DNA from: Wallemia ichthyophaga EXF-994 | Taxonomy: Eukaryota > Basidiomycota > Wallemiomycetes > Wallemiales > Wallemiaceae | Length of the DNA stretch: 64,000 nt | Assembly: GCF_000400465.1 (NCBI RefSeq) | Contig: NW_008806283.1 | Coordinates: forward strand, 1-64,000 | Direction of reading: 5' to 3' | Part shown: piece after piece, positions 45,550 through 57,073 of the stretch | How positions within the stretch are numbered: position 1 is the stretch's first letter | Layout: every line of letters starts with the position of its first letter | Translations under genes and position numbers: made by a program | Notes under the pieces: model-generated | Database searches by the model: none | Told to the model about the DNA's origin: nothing | The model's input: only the letters and a program-made list of their open reading frames with translations

Positions 45550-47818
45550 ATGCCATTTGGTAAATCAACAAATGAGAATTTTATATATGGAATGTTTAAT
45601 TTCCAAGGGGAAGTTGACGATGAATTGAGTTTTAATTGTGGGGATATTATTTATATTATAGAGACAGACGAGGAATTTAAAGATGGTTGGTGGATTGGTA
45701 AATGCGAAAATGGTAATCAAGGTTTATTTCCTGAATCTTATACTTGTTGGTCTAAACCTATTGCCCCCGGTGTTGCTCCTGTTTCTGCCGTGGCCTCTGC
45801 GGCTTCCGTGACTGCCGTGGCTGATCAGGAACACCCAAAACAACCCCCACAACACACTCCCATCAATTCAACCATGTCTCAAATCGAAGACGCTATAAAC
45901 GACATCTCTACCAACCACCCTGACAATGAAAATCTTCTCGCTCCAATCGTTGAATCTACTAACTCAAACACTTCCTCACAAATCACCCTGGATCACTCTG
46001 ACAACGAAGATGATCCCATTAACGCAAATGCACGCTCCCTATTGGCGAAGAAGAACCTTAACCCTCCCACTTCCCTCCAATTCGGTAGCGATAGTGATGA
46101 AAATTTGACTCCTACTCATTCCCCTATTACTGATAATAATGAGCAATCAACTCCAAATCCTCCTTTTCAACCAGAAAATTCTTTTAACTCTTACAACTCA
46201 AACCAATCTCCTACTCCACCCTCTCCAAACACCGCAGACATCCCCAACTGGTCCCTCGACAACGTCCTTCATTGGGCTAAGCACAAAAATTTCGACGATT
46301 ACATATGTGAAAAACTTCTTCAACACGACATCTCCGGTGATGTTCTCCTCCAATTGGACACTGACTCCCTCAAAGAAATTGACATACTTGCTTTCGGTAA
46401 GCGTGTTAAACTTGCAAATGCTATTAAAGATTTGCGCATTTTAGCCGGTTTGGATCAGGGTGTTGATAACCATAAACGTGGTAGTGAGACATCCAAGTCA
46501 TCTGGTCATAACCAAACACCAATTAGCAACATCAACACCAGCAGCATCAACAACGCCCCATCTGACCCTCCTACTGCTGTCACAACCTCGCTACCCTCCC
46601 CACACTCTCAACCCGGGTTATCTCGCACCGCCTCAGCCACAAATTCCCTCCGAAGAGCTTTTAGTGGTCATAATTACAACTCAACTAACTCGCCCTCCTC
46701 AGCTACCTCACCCACCATCCAATCCCCTCTATCTCCTCGCACTCCCTCCCTCCGCAAACGCACTTCAGACTCCTCCGCCTTTTTCGGCGTCGGCAGTAAA
46801 GGCAACCCACGCAAACCTGCTCCTCGCTACAGTGGTGCCAGTAACGAGACTGAAAAGAGTGACAAGGAGGGTTGGTCAGCTGCCCGACTACTCGGATCAA
46901 AACGTTCATTGCGCAATATTAACGGCGGTGGTCGTCCTAGCACCTCGCCGCAACCGCAGCAATCCCAACCACAATCCTCATTCGCCAACAGAGTGTCTTT
47001 ATCTACTGACAATGCAAACACAAACACAAACACAAACGCAGACACTCGAAGGAGTGTAGTAGACCTCACCCACTTCCAATCTCGGGACGGTACAGCCCTA
47101 CAAAAAATAGGCGGGTGCGACTGCAAAGGGTGGTTAAAAAAGAGGGGGGAGAGGTATGGGTGGAAGATGCGCTACTTTGTTTTGAAAGGCTCGCAACTCT
47201 TCTACCTCAAGAACGAGAACGATACGCAATTGAAGGGCTTCATTCAGTTAAACGGCTTCAAGGTGCTCGCCGACGAATCTAACTCCTCCCGCCACCAATT
47301 CGCTTTCAAAATATCTCACGAACGTGAACGTGACACGCACCATTTTGCAAGTGAGGAGAAAAGCGTGACGAGAGAGTGGATGAATGCGCTCATGAAAGCC
47401 AGTATAGTGAGAGATATAGGAGGTGAGAGATGTGTTATGAGAGGCTTGCTATTTTCGTTACTAACGCCCTACTCCAGCTCCCGTCGTTAGTAGCTGCACT
47501 ATCCCTACTATCCCTCTGGATAAAGCGCAGACTATGTTTCCTCCACCCCGCCCTCCTTCGCCCACTTCTAGAGAGAGAGTGCAGAGAGCGAATGCACGCG
47601 ATAATCCTGACAGCCTCTCGCCGCAAGATGCACAGGTACTTATGGCCGGTGCGTCTGAGGGCGGTACTCAGGGTGGTAGTCACGGCAGTCATACTCGCGC
47701 TGGCGCTACTCACCCCTCTCACTCATCCCCCACTTACGAAAAGAAGCGCACTACCTCTTCTTCCTTTGGTAACCTGTCGAGCAGCTTCGGAAATGAGGAT
47801 CGAGACAAGGATTTTTAG
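45550..47818 (+). CDS. SH3-SAM-PH polarity scaffold (Boi1/Boi2/Pob1-like)
   Basis: This 737-residue protein is a cortical scaffold that in yeasts links Cdc42 signalling to exocytosis. Exons are 45550-47422 and 47478-47818. Domains: SH3 at about 10-70 (FNFQGEVDDELSFNCGDII, DGWWIGKCENGNQGLFPESY), SAM at about 232-300 (WSLDNVLHWAKHKNFDDY, GFGKR-like AFGKRVKL), and PH at about 520-625 (KGWLKKRGERYGWKMRYFVLKG, REWMNALMKA). Between them are long Ser/Thr/Pro/Asn-rich linkers. The spliced C-terminus gives APVVSSCTIPTIPL then PPPRPPSPTSRERV, as in fission yeast Pob1. Confidence 0.93.
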
Positions 47819-48277
47819 TTTGATTGAGTGAGTGAAAGAGTGCTTGCGATGGTATAATCTTCTGCCGTGTTAGCGCTGTTTCTTTTTCTCACTTGCTATG
47901 CTTCTTGCTTCCTGCTTCTCATCTCCGTGCTTGCTCACTCACTGGCCCGCATAGTGTACTATCTATACCCCCCCCCACATTCTCTATTCATTTCCTAGCC
48001 AGCTCAAGTTCAATATTTATGTTACATACTTTAATTCCATGTCTTACGCCTTATAAGTTATTATTCTCACACATATCACAACTCGCAACTCAAACGTGAA
48101 TGGCGCTCATTCGGAGAGTGGTATGGGGCGTCTCGCATACCTACATAAATACACTCTTTCATTTTCACTTTGAGCTTTATCATTCTGAGCTGTGATATCA
48201 CCAAGTGACTCAACACTCATACTCATCAGTGTCAACTTTTCATAATAGGCGATATTGTACATTACAAACTAACTTTA
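47819..48277. other. Intergenic between convergent genes
   Basis: These 459 bp between the Pob1-like and seven-TM genes show no ORF with a domain and no RNA gene. A run of nine C residues lies near 47970. Confidence 0.5.
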
Positions 48278-49348
48278 CTATGCGATATGCTGCGATTGAT
48301 TGCTGGGGAGGGAAAGATTGCGATGCGATTGTGATTGTGATTGTGATTGTGATTGTGAATGCGATTGTGAATACGACTGCGACTCAATAAGGCTATAATC
48401 CTTATCACTACTCCCCTTGGCACACATTTCGGGCTTCCTGGGCAAATGCAACTGACTTAATTCTTCAGTCTTGATCTGCGAGATGTGGGGCAGGGAGCTT
48501 CTCCTAAGCCTGAGGCCCATTCCTAGCGCCTCAAGTATATCGGCCTGGATGAAGAAGAGTGCGAAAGCAATGATTCCGATACTGCCAAAGAGCTCTTCAT
48601 TTCTCGCCTCGTTGTGCGTTCCCGGCGCTAAAGTTTTGATGTGAAGCGCAATAGATATAAAAGAGTAGAAAAGAAAGAGCAAGAGACGCGCAGCAAGTTG
48701 AATGTTTACAGTCCAGCTCGTCTGGAGTAGACCGCGCTGAGCAGCGCGCATCCGACACAGCAGAAACGTAAGCCATACCGCTACAACGAGGACGAGAACC
48801 ATGAGAACGAGTGATACGCTTACGGAAGCATAAAGAAGTTTATTCGGCGGTCGTATGCTAGCATACAGTGGTGTGCGTATCAAGATGGATGAATGGGTGA
48901 TTGTCTCTACTAGAAACGCAATCACGAATGGAATGCCAAGTAAGTATGGTATCATTACTAACACCCTCGAATCAGCCCAGTAGAAGTAATGTGATACTCG
49001 CGTAGATAAGGCTATATTTGTTGACACCCAGAATTTCATTACTACCATTAAAGTCGTACTGGCATTCATCACCATTCCTGGTAGTCTTGATACGGCATTT
49101 GTTATTTCTAGTCCTGTCGGCGGATCGGGGTCGTAGATATGCCCCGTCCATAGAAGCACCGCGTCCATCCATAGTGTGACGCAGAAAACAAAGTAGAAAT
49201 TCAGTACGACGGCGTGTTTCTTGACATTGCGGGATGATAGCGTGAAAATGAATAGGAATAGATGTAGTGCACTGCCTGTGACTAGGAGTGAATAGTATGC
49301 CCGCAGTTGCGACTTTGAGGCAAGTGGCGGAATAGAATCTCCGTCCAT
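48278..49348 (-). CDS. Seven-TM membrane protein of unknown function
   Basis: This single-exon 356-residue protein has about seven hydrophobic segments in the first 280 residues (for example YYSLLVTGSALHLFLFIF, AVVLNFYFVFCVTLWMDAV, VLVMIPYLLGIPFVIAFLV, SLVLMVLVLVVAVWLTFLL, FGSIGIIAFALFFIQADIL). Then comes a cytoplasmic-looking tail with a Gln-Ser dipeptide repeat (SQSQSQSQSQ). The layout, with short loops and a Ser-rich tail, resembles basidiomycete-specific seven-TM proteins and orphan receptors. I cannot assign a family; it is not a Ste3-type or cAMP-receptor-type sequence that I recognise. Confidence 0.75.
   Translation of the reverse strand: MDGDSIPPLASKSQLRAYYSLLVTGSALHLFLFIFTLSSRNVKKHAVVLNFYFVFCVTLWMDAVLLWTGHIYDPDPPTGLEITNAVSRLPGMVMNASTTLMVVMKFWVSTNIALSTRVSHYFYWADSRVLVMIPYLLGIPFVIAFLVETITHSSILIRTPLYASIRPPNKLLYASVSVSLVLMVLVLVVAVWLTFLLCRMRAAQRGLLQTSWTVNIQLAARLLLFLFYSFISIALHIKTLAPGTHNEARNEELFGSIGIIAFALFFIQADILEALGMGLRLRRSSLPHISQIKTEELSQLHLPRKPEMCAKGSSDKDYSLIESQSYSQSHSQSQSQSQSQSHRNLSLPSNQSQHIA
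48328..48385. repeat. TGATTG hexanucleotide repeat inside the seven-TM gene
   Basis: Six or more near-exact copies of GATTGT/GATTGC on the plus strand encode the Gln-Ser repeat of the seven-TM protein tail on the minus strand. Confidence 0.9.
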
Positions 49349-50048
49349 GTGCTATAGCATGGAGTTTGGTGTTGTGTGTAATGTGTTGATGGGTGTGTAT
49401 CTGTACAAGTTTCTTAATGCGCAATGAATTTATCTAGCGAGTGAAAAATGTATTACACGATATTAATCTCAGACACGATCAGCCCTTGGCGGTGAAGAGA
49501 GCTGCGGATATCTAAGGCTGCAGATAATCTGCACATGAATTTCATCGTGGATGATATCGGATGTATTTATACTTTGTCTTTTGCCCTGTTTGCACTGAGA
49601 CACCTTTACCGGATGCTATGGATGAATGCTTTCAATGCTTTTTAGCGTGGATTTATTTTTAAATATAATAGCTTAAGGTATATTAAATAAGCCTGCTTGA
49701 TTACTTTCCTAAGAAGTACACCAACGCGATCTGGTCAATGCGAATACCGATGCGGATATCAATTAAAATCTCCACTTAGCTTCTCCTTAGAATTTGCAGC
49801 ATCTGCGGCAGCAGCAGCATAATTGATAATCTTCCACTGCCCTTCAGTCCAAAACAGCCCAATACAACCTAATACACCCTTATACTAGTAATAATCAATC
49901 GCTTTATAATTTATTACAACTAATCATCCACACTAAGCACTTCTGCTCCAGTCGGCTCTCTCCGCTCAGCTGCACTGACAAATCGGTCAAGTTCCGTGAT
50001 TGTATATATAAGCGACGACAAACGAAATCGTCTTACAACACCTCCAAT
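49349..50048. other. Divergent intergenic region
   Basis: These 700 bp separate the seven-TM and polyol dehydrogenase genes, far longer than other divergent spacers here, so regulated expression is plausible. No gene is seen. Confidence 0.5.
50002..50011 (+). promoter_or_regulatory. Possible TATA box of the polyol dehydrogenase gene
   Basis: TATATATAAG lies about 40 bp before the ATG, in a region otherwise free of such strings. The spacing to a start so close implies a very short leader, so the assignment is tentative. Confidence 0.35.
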
Positions 50049-51368
50049 ATGACTGATAGACAACTATACAACACTAAGAACCTCCTCGAGCACCCAGAAT
50101 TCAGAATACTCAAAGAAAAGCCTGCCAAAGGCACTGGAAGAAATATAGCGCTCACATATGACGTTGATCATGTTAACAAGTTCGTCGAGAAGCCTCGATT
50201 TGATCCTGCACCAGGCCAAGTAGAAGTTAATGTTCGAGCGACTGGAATATGTGGATCGTGAGTGGTTTTACTGCCAATTTTCCCACCTAACACCAACACG
50301 TCATAAGTGATGTGCACTTTTCGCAGCATGGCCACATCGGCGATATGGTTGTGCGTTGCATTTGTGGTGCGGGACACGAGTCAAGTGGTAAATATATCAT
50401 TACTTTGGCGCGTTTTGGCTTATCGTGCGCACAGGTGAGGTCACCAGAGTCGGGCAAGGTGTTACAGAATGGAAGGCGGGCGATAGAGTAGCAATCGAAG
50501 CGGGCATCCCCTGTGGTAATTGTGAATTCTGTAAAGTAGGTCTCAGTCAGTTGATATCGACGTATCTGACCAACTCAACAGCTTGGAAGATACAACGCGT
50601 GCCAGAACGACATCTTTTTCAGCACACCGCCACACTTCGGTACAATGAGCCGCTATCACTTGCATCCAGCTGCGTGGCTACACAGGCTACCAGACTCGGT
50701 TTCGTTCGAAGAGGGTGCGCTCTGCGAACCGCTAACGGTCGCTATGGCCGGTATCTACCGCAGTGGATTGCGGTTAGGTGATGGCGTAGTCATCTGTGGA
50801 GCTGGACCTATTGGTTGGTCGGATATCTTCAACAGTAGCCAATCTAACAATTTACATAGGTCTGGTTACCCTCTTAGCAGCAAAAGCTGCCGGATCCATT
50901 CCAATAATCACCGATCTATCCCAATCACGTCTCGACTTCGCTAAGAAACTCGTCCCATCCGTCAAGACAGTCCTCATTGAGAGAGGTCAGACACCAAAAG
51001 ACATTGCGCAGAAAATCAAAGAGGAAGCTGGTATGCCTCTCACCCTGGCATTGGAGTGTACGGGTGTTGAGAGCAGCGTTCACGCCGCTATCTTTTCCAT
51101 GACGTTTGGTGGAAAGGTGTTCATCATCGGTGTGGGCAAAGACATACAGTCGATTCCATTCATGCATCTCTCCGCTAATGAAATCGACATCCAATTTCAA
51201 TATCGTTACGCTAATCAATATCCACGTGCTATTCGCTGCGTCGCTGAAGGCATGATCGACCTCAAGCCACTTGTGACGCACAGATTCGACCTCGAGGATG
51301 CCATGGATGCCTTCGATACCGCCGCTGATCCTAAAAGTGGCGCTATCAAGGTTCAGGTCCTGGACTAA
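50049..51368 (+). CDS. Zinc polyol dehydrogenase, L-arabinitol 4-dehydrogenase-like
   Basis: This is a 376-residue medium-chain dehydrogenase that oxidises pentitols with NAD+ in arabinose/xylose catabolism. Exons are 50049-50257, 50308-50387, 50435-50535, 50582-50813 and 50860-51368. Catalytic zinc ligands: Cys of ATGICGSD and His-Glu of GAGHESSG. The structural-zinc cluster is GNCEFCK followed by GRYNAC. EEGALCEPL and the Rossmann turn CGAGPIG follow. The pattern FFSTPPHFGTMSRYHLHPAAWLHRLPD is closest to the arabinitol/xylitol/sorbitol dehydrogenase branch. Which polyol is preferred cannot be decided. It has four small introns, the most of any short gene here. Confidence 0.88.
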
Positions 51369-51604
51369 ACGGAGGATTTCTTGTATGATTTAGAATTCAT
51401 GATTAAATTTTTTAAAATTGGAGTGATCAGTGTGTTGATAGAACACGTTTGCTTGCAAGCAACAATTATGTCATGTATTAAGGTATAGGTAAGTAGTGCG
51501 AATATAATTAGCTAGTATTCCGTGTTTGTTGTATATGAATTGTTTTAAGAATTATCATGTGTTTGATGAAAATTTTTTTCCATGTCCAATCGAATAGGTT
51601 TCAC

Positions 51605-53759
51605 CTAATAAACCCATCGTGCCTCCGATGAATCTTGCATACGCGCTCTGATCTGATATCCGAGCAACTCCTGGCGGATGTTCACTGTCCTGTGAAACTT
51701 GATGTTGTTGCCTCTGATGGCTCTAAAGTTACCCTTGTTCATAGCGTAGCGCTTCTTTGGTACGCCTGATTGTTGGTCTTGATAAAATTCCTTCTGAGGC
51801 ATGGCTTCTAATAACCACCAGCTCTTAGCTATAGCTAGTTGATCGTTGATAGATGTCAAAGCTGAGATAGCAGAGATTAGTGGGCTGTATGGATGTAATG
51901 AAAAAGAGAGCTGTGTTTATAGTTCATCTCTCCTTCTTCTTTTCTACTCACAATCATAAACATCCTCGTGCTCCTCTGAAAGTTTAGAGCGGTCGTAGCG
52001 CTCGACGGGCACGTTCTCCATGTTTGGTTCCGGGGGGAAACCTTCTGGGACATTATATGCCGCCTCTTTTCGAGGCTTGACGATCGGATAAAGAGTGGAA
52101 AGGTCTAATCCGTAGTAATCGAGCAAGTGCGTATGAAACAGAATCCCACTACCTGATTTGAAAGATTGCCTGTACATCCAGCGCAGTGAGATTCTGTGCA
52201 ATGCATTTCTGGTCTCGTTCGAGACCGCTCCACCTGCTCACCGTTAGTTCTCCATTTTTCTCTGTCTTTCAAGTAATCCAAAACCTACCACCGACATCCG
52301 CGTGAGCGCCAAGGAAGTAAACTTCTTTGACCTTCGTATTGTCACGTATTTCGTCGTCTTTATCACTGGCGTAGGAATCGTGTTGCACAGGCAACTTGTA
52401 TAATTGCTGCAACAAATTCTGGATTTGAGGGTTGGTTCTGTCAATGCTGTCCAGGTCTACACGCTTAGTGCTGAAACGCGATTTGGCAGTTTGCTGACGC
52501 AGCTCGTCTATTCTGGAAAACAGCGCCTGTCTCATGTTCTCAATCTTTTCCCATGGATCAACCTCCTCCTCATGTTGACTATCTTTGTCGTCATCTTCGA
52601 GCTCGTTCACACTATGGTCGAATTTGATGTCGTGCTTTTTCTCTCGGTGATGAAACCACGAATCCTTGTTTGAGCGTTTCTCTTGCTCTTGTTCCTGAGT
52701 CCAATGACCTGCACGGAACTTGACGCGGTGCTTTTGCAAGTTTAGTAAGTAAGCAAATTAAACAAAATCAAACACACCTCATCTAACGCGACAGCGTGAG
52801 TAAAGTTTTTCACAATGTGATTGGAGTTTGTAAATGGCAGCTCTCTTGGGTAGAATCCAACGGAAGATACAGAATCCCATACTCCGATCCACTGTATATC
52901 CACATTTATCCCAAAGGTGGATTTGAAGAGCTTAGATTGATCGAAACCACGTTTGCTGTTGTCTTTGTACATGTCGTATGCGAACTGTACCTGTTGTAAA
53001 TTTCCTTTTGGAAGCAATCCCACTTTCAGCAGCATACCAGCCAAGCAACGGCAAGTATATGCACCTCTCGAGAAACCAATCATGCAAATTTTGTCACCAA
53101 TTCTGCCACTGTGTGAGATGACATCGTTTGTGCCGACAAAGAGCTTACCTATAATTCTCCATCAGGTACGTATATGCCTGCCTGACATGATGCCCCAGAC
53201 CGCTACCCACAGCCATGTCGCTGATATCACTAAGCTTGTTGGCCACAAAATTGGCGCGCTTGGTAGTTGAGTACGTTCCTAACCCACTTTGATAGTACAC
53301 GACCTGCTTCTCGGGCTCATCTTTCACCATACTCCTAAAGAAGCGTATGACGTTGGAGTTGTCATCGTCAAATTGATCGCCAGTGCCATCCAAACACAAA
53401 ACAATTGTACGGCCCTTATCGTCTTTGTTTTGATCGCGTATCGCCTTGAGGCGTTTGGGAACAACGTTGTCACCTCTAAAAAGGGCCTGTGGTTCATTTC
53501 TCGTCTTGGGAGGATTGATGATGAGCTGCTTGTCATTTTGGTAGTCCGAAGTGTCATTCGCTTCCAGATTAAGTGCCACATCGTAGCTGCGACCTTGAAA
53601 GTCTTTAACGTGTACAGTTTCAGTATTTGTCTCAAGAGACTTCTGAGTCGATTTGACCCGCTCTTTGAGTGATGGTTTATTAGATGGCTCATCGTTCCCC
53701 ACTTGCTGAGTTAAGTGAGAAATACTCTCAAGCTGTGTTGGTGAATCACCGCCGCTCAT
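51605..53759 (-). CDS. DUF2235 alpha/beta-hydrolase (Tle1-like phospholipase fold), copy 2
   Basis: This is a 640-residue DUF2235 protein. Exons are 53149-53759, 52778-53108, 52289-52730, 51952-52233 and 51605-51861. The first 110 residues are a charged extension. Then [19 protein letters not shown], nucleophile elbow [34 protein letters not shown] (across intron 2), the aspartate in GAHADVGGG (across intron 3), SLRWMYRQ and SWWLLEA. A charged insert (residues about 330-400, [19 protein letters not shown]) interrupts the core. The last intron is read as 90 nt (51862-51951), twice the usual length, because only that acceptor keeps frame with GTGAGT. Function in fungi is unknown. Confidence 0.85.
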
Positions 53760-55086
53760 TGTCGATTAATAAGACAGACAACGTCAAAGCAAGACTTATT
53801 GACACTGGAGCGAGAGCAGTCCCTGAGTAAGATTTTTAAATCTCCGCGGCTGTCCAAAGCGTTCCGCGGTTAAGGGAAGTAAATCTAATTAGAAAGACGT
53901 GGATTGAATTGACTAGGATTTGTCTAATTGGATTGCGCATTTTGACTCGCAAGTAGCTTCATCATAGTGTATATGTGGAGTAGGTAGCAGTCAGTAAAAC
54001 TCCAGCTCAAGCACAAGAATACGCCACCTTTCTCAATGGGGTATCATTTCATTGCAACTATACAAGTCTGCAGCGTTTTTGTTCTACGCACGGACATGTC
54101 CGCAACTCTCCTGCATAAGTCCTCATCCTTTGCATCTCCCACTTACTCCATGACCACCATCATTTAAACATAAAGTCGTTATAAGTTTTAATCCGCAGTA
54201 TATTTGACACACGTAAATCTCCACTTTGACCTCTGAGGACCCTGAGGATGAGATTGTTGGGAGCATCGCATAGTAGCAGACACGAGCATCCGGGACTTCT
54301 CAGAGGTTTCCTAAGCTTTTGCAAACACATAGCTGGGCACACTTGACTCACGTTGAGGTTTATCGAATCTATATTTATCGTAATTGGGAGAGCATATTAG
54401 GATATCTGTGTCTTCTAAGCAATCTCTTTACTTCCCTCCCTCACCTTAGGTTCTAGAGATTTAATCTGTTTTACATCATTCGGAGACCCTGCTTATGTCA
54501 TATGGCTATTTATACGCGATTCACGCCGCAATTTCAACCTACGCGAACCAAAATCTGCGATGTCGGAATGAGTATAAGTATGTATTCTCTTTTTCTGCGA
54601 AAACCCAGCACCAGAATTCGATAATTAAAGAAGCTGTGATCATTATGTCATTTCGGATGTTGTTGTAGTGGAGCAATATTCCTTTAACTTGAGCATTTCA
54701 CCGGGACAGACTCTTTAATATATTCACACTCATGCTGGATGCCAGAGTTGGTCTAATATAACTGAATTTAAGATACACCGAAAATTTGCTGGTGGTCCGT
54801 GCGCTCGTGAAAATTAAGAATACTTTCGAGAAACCTGCATCAAAAGTCCCTTTCAAAGATGATCTTTGGTCCATACCGAATTAGGAGACGTAAGTGAAAT
54901 TTCAAGACTAATTTGTCTTATTTGTTTGACATTTATACAGTGAAACATTGTGAGACTTATCCGGTAACTTAATTTACCGCGTATTATCACGCAATATGAT
55001 CGAAAAGGTTTCAGTCGCAGTCTTCCAGGTATAAAATCAGCTCCACTTACTCTTCTTCCAATCAGAACCATCACACTCTTTTGAAA
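53760..55086. other. Gene-poor gap upstream of the secreted-peptide cluster
   Basis: These 1.3 kb of AT-rich DNA have no open frame with a domain. The last 60 bp are the promoter of the first small secreted protein. Confidence 0.55.
55029..55036 (+). promoter_or_regulatory. Possible TATA box of small secreted protein A
   Basis: GTATAAAA lies about 50 bp before the ATG and is followed by a CT-rich stretch, a common fungal core-promoter layout. Confidence 0.4.
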
Positions 55087-55360
55087 ATGAAACTTTCTAT
55101 CTTTGTCGCCTCAGCCGCCATCGCCTCTGCAGCAGCAGTTCCAGTTGCTGTGCGTTGTTAACTTTTTATCTCGTAATATCAAGCTGAATTAACGACAGCG
55201 TGAAACCCAAGCTGTTCCAGACTTGCTCCAGAACCTTGGCTTGACTCAAGACCAACAATCAGTCCTCGGAAATTTGCTCAAGGATCTCGGTCTCGTACCA
55301 CAAGATTTATCTTCAAGCAAGCGTGAGGCTGCCATCTCAGAGATTCAAGCCGGCCTCTGA
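55087..55360 (+). CDS. Small secreted repeat protein A (Kex2-site precursor family)
   Basis: This is a 74-residue predicted secreted protein. Exon 1 (55087-55149) encodes only a signal peptide (MKLSIFVASAAIASAAAVPVA); a 49-nt phase-0 intron follows; exon 2 (55199-55360) encodes the mature part. The mature part has two copies of a 17-residue unit, VPDLLQNLGLTQDQ and LGNLLKDLGLVPQD, then SSKREAAISEIQAGL. Lys-Arg is a likely Kex2 site, leaving a short C-terminal peptide ending in AGL. There are no cysteines. It is the intact founder-like member of the cluster at 55-64 kb. Function unknown. Confidence 0.75.
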
Positions 55361-55599
55361 ATTGATGTTGACTCATGATTCCCTTTTTATAAAATTCTCA
55401 CATGGCTATAGGATTTAGCTATGATTTACTTTATATCATTGTAATGATTTTTCTACCATGACTTTACCAAATTAATTCAGTGTCTTTGATATTAGTTCTT
55501 ATAACGATAGCGTGTCGCCATCTGCTTGCAACAGAATAATTGCAAGTCATGCTGGTAGAGCGCTGCCATTCTATGTCTTTCCGCTCAATTGAAGCCATT

Positions 55600-56040
55600 T
55601 GCGGATAAACGACAAGCAACGTTCGACCAACGAAAATCAAGACTGCTCAAAACAGCCATGGAAAATCGATGAGAGCTCTGTCATTTCTGAGCAAGCTAAA
55701 TTTGTTTTATGCATAAGCTGGAGATTGCTAGCTCCGGGAAATACCTTGTCGCGTGTTCAGGGACACGCTTAGAAGGACCTTTTTATCTTTCTTTGCGGAA
55801 TTTGCGCAAAATCTCTTCAAGACGACATATAAGCTCTTCACTCGTTTGCAACACTCAATGCAGTGATATTCATCATTTATGGCTCAACCATCGCTACACC
55901 AGAGTTACAGTAAGTGTCTGGCATTTTCAAAGCATGTGACTAACGCAAAGCTATAGCGCGATGGGCAAGCTGTCCCAGACCTTCTCGCTGCACTCGGGCT
56001 CACTCAAGATTATAAGGCTTCTTTACCAAGGTCGATGATT
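55600..56040 (+). pseudogene. Broken copy of small secreted protein D
   Basis: This is a degraded duplicate of the gene at 63525. The block 55910-56009, covering the whole intron and the first half of exon 2, matches 63591-63690 base for base. Just before it, 23 bases of signal-peptide code also match, but two extra bases sit at 55902-55904. The start codon position reads GTG, and 21 bases of the signal-peptide code are missing. Homology extends loosely upstream to about 55600 (shared promoter) and fades after 56030. It cannot encode the family protein. Confidence 0.8.
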
Positions 56041-56849
56041 TTGTACCTAAAGACTCAACAGCTGAACTTAGACACCCACTACACCACAACTCTAAAAAAA
56101 GATTGAAGTTTAGTAGGAATTTTAGTGCTGAAATTTGTATCCCTATTGCCAAAAGCAGCCAAAACACGTTCTCTGAAAGCCACTTAGCAGGCAATCTCAA
56201 ATTTGTGGGGAATTGAGCAGATGAAACAGGCGGTAATTTTCATTGATTAGTACAACCATACATTTTTATGGCGAAACGTGTGTTTTTGATGTGTAGTAAC
56301 GAAGCAAAGATAACGATTGATAGACTTTCAATAACAATATAGTGTTTAGAGTGCATTATGCATGAGTTTATCTCAAACTATCATCTTTAGTGGCAATGGT
56401 GTTGAGTGTAGTCTTGTTGCAGGTTTGCGGATTGCTTGGATATACATATGTAAGCAAAGCTCGCTATCGATAGCTAAATGTAATCGCACGTGGTGGAGTG
56501 ATACTCGATAACATCCACGTCCTAACACGCCTCAACGATTGCCACAAGGGAGACTCATGATCGCGTATGCTTACACAATCGCGAATGATTAATTATCATG
56601 CGATCGAAAGCATTGGGTTCAGAAAATTTTAGACGCAGCGATCAAATGACGGAAAATATTAGCTAAATTGTTTCACATCAGCCGCGCACATCAGCCGTCT
56701 TCAATGTATGCAGCTAACCTGAAGACCGACTGTCACAAAAAATTCCTGTTACAAATTAAGGCACAGCAGACTAGAAAATCACCGCTGAAAAATATCCGTA
56801 ATGTTAGAACCTTTCAAGACAACCCTCATGTTCCTTAAAATTTCTGGAA
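56041..56849. other. Gene-poor gap inside the secreted-peptide cluster
   Basis: About 800 bp of AT-rich sequence with no coding signal. A string near 56220 (AGATGAAACAGGCGG) resembles one near 62570 (AGATGAGACAGGTGG), a hint that flanks of the repeated loci are related. Confidence 0.4.
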
Positions 56850-57073
56850 ATGAAACTCGGAATCCTCGCCGTTGTAGCCGCCATCTTAGTCTTGACCATT
56901 GCTGTACCAGCAGCCATGAGTGTGCAGATTTTCCTCTAGCTCAGTTGACCATGCCTTTGGAACGATGAAGATCTTATTGAAGAACTTGTCGATGTCGATG
57001 GAGTAGCCGAAGATTTCGGAGCAATATTGTCCCAGACCGCTAACACAAACAACTTGATTGCTGACAGACATTA
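56850..57073 (+). pseudogene. Degenerate secreted-peptide locus E
   Basis: The sequence begins with a good family signal peptide (MKLGILAVVAAILVLTIAVP) but the frame ends soon after at a TAG. Where the other members have an intron and a mature exon, there is only a shortened stretch with no usable splice pair. A later frame reads NDEDLIEELVDVDGVAEDFG and ends at a TAA. I interpret it as a decayed family member. Confidence 0.5.

Noticed and set aside
56886-57071. 61-codon minus-strand frame over locus E
   Set aside because: Runs opposite the decayed plus-strand locus and has no domain; treated as a shadow.
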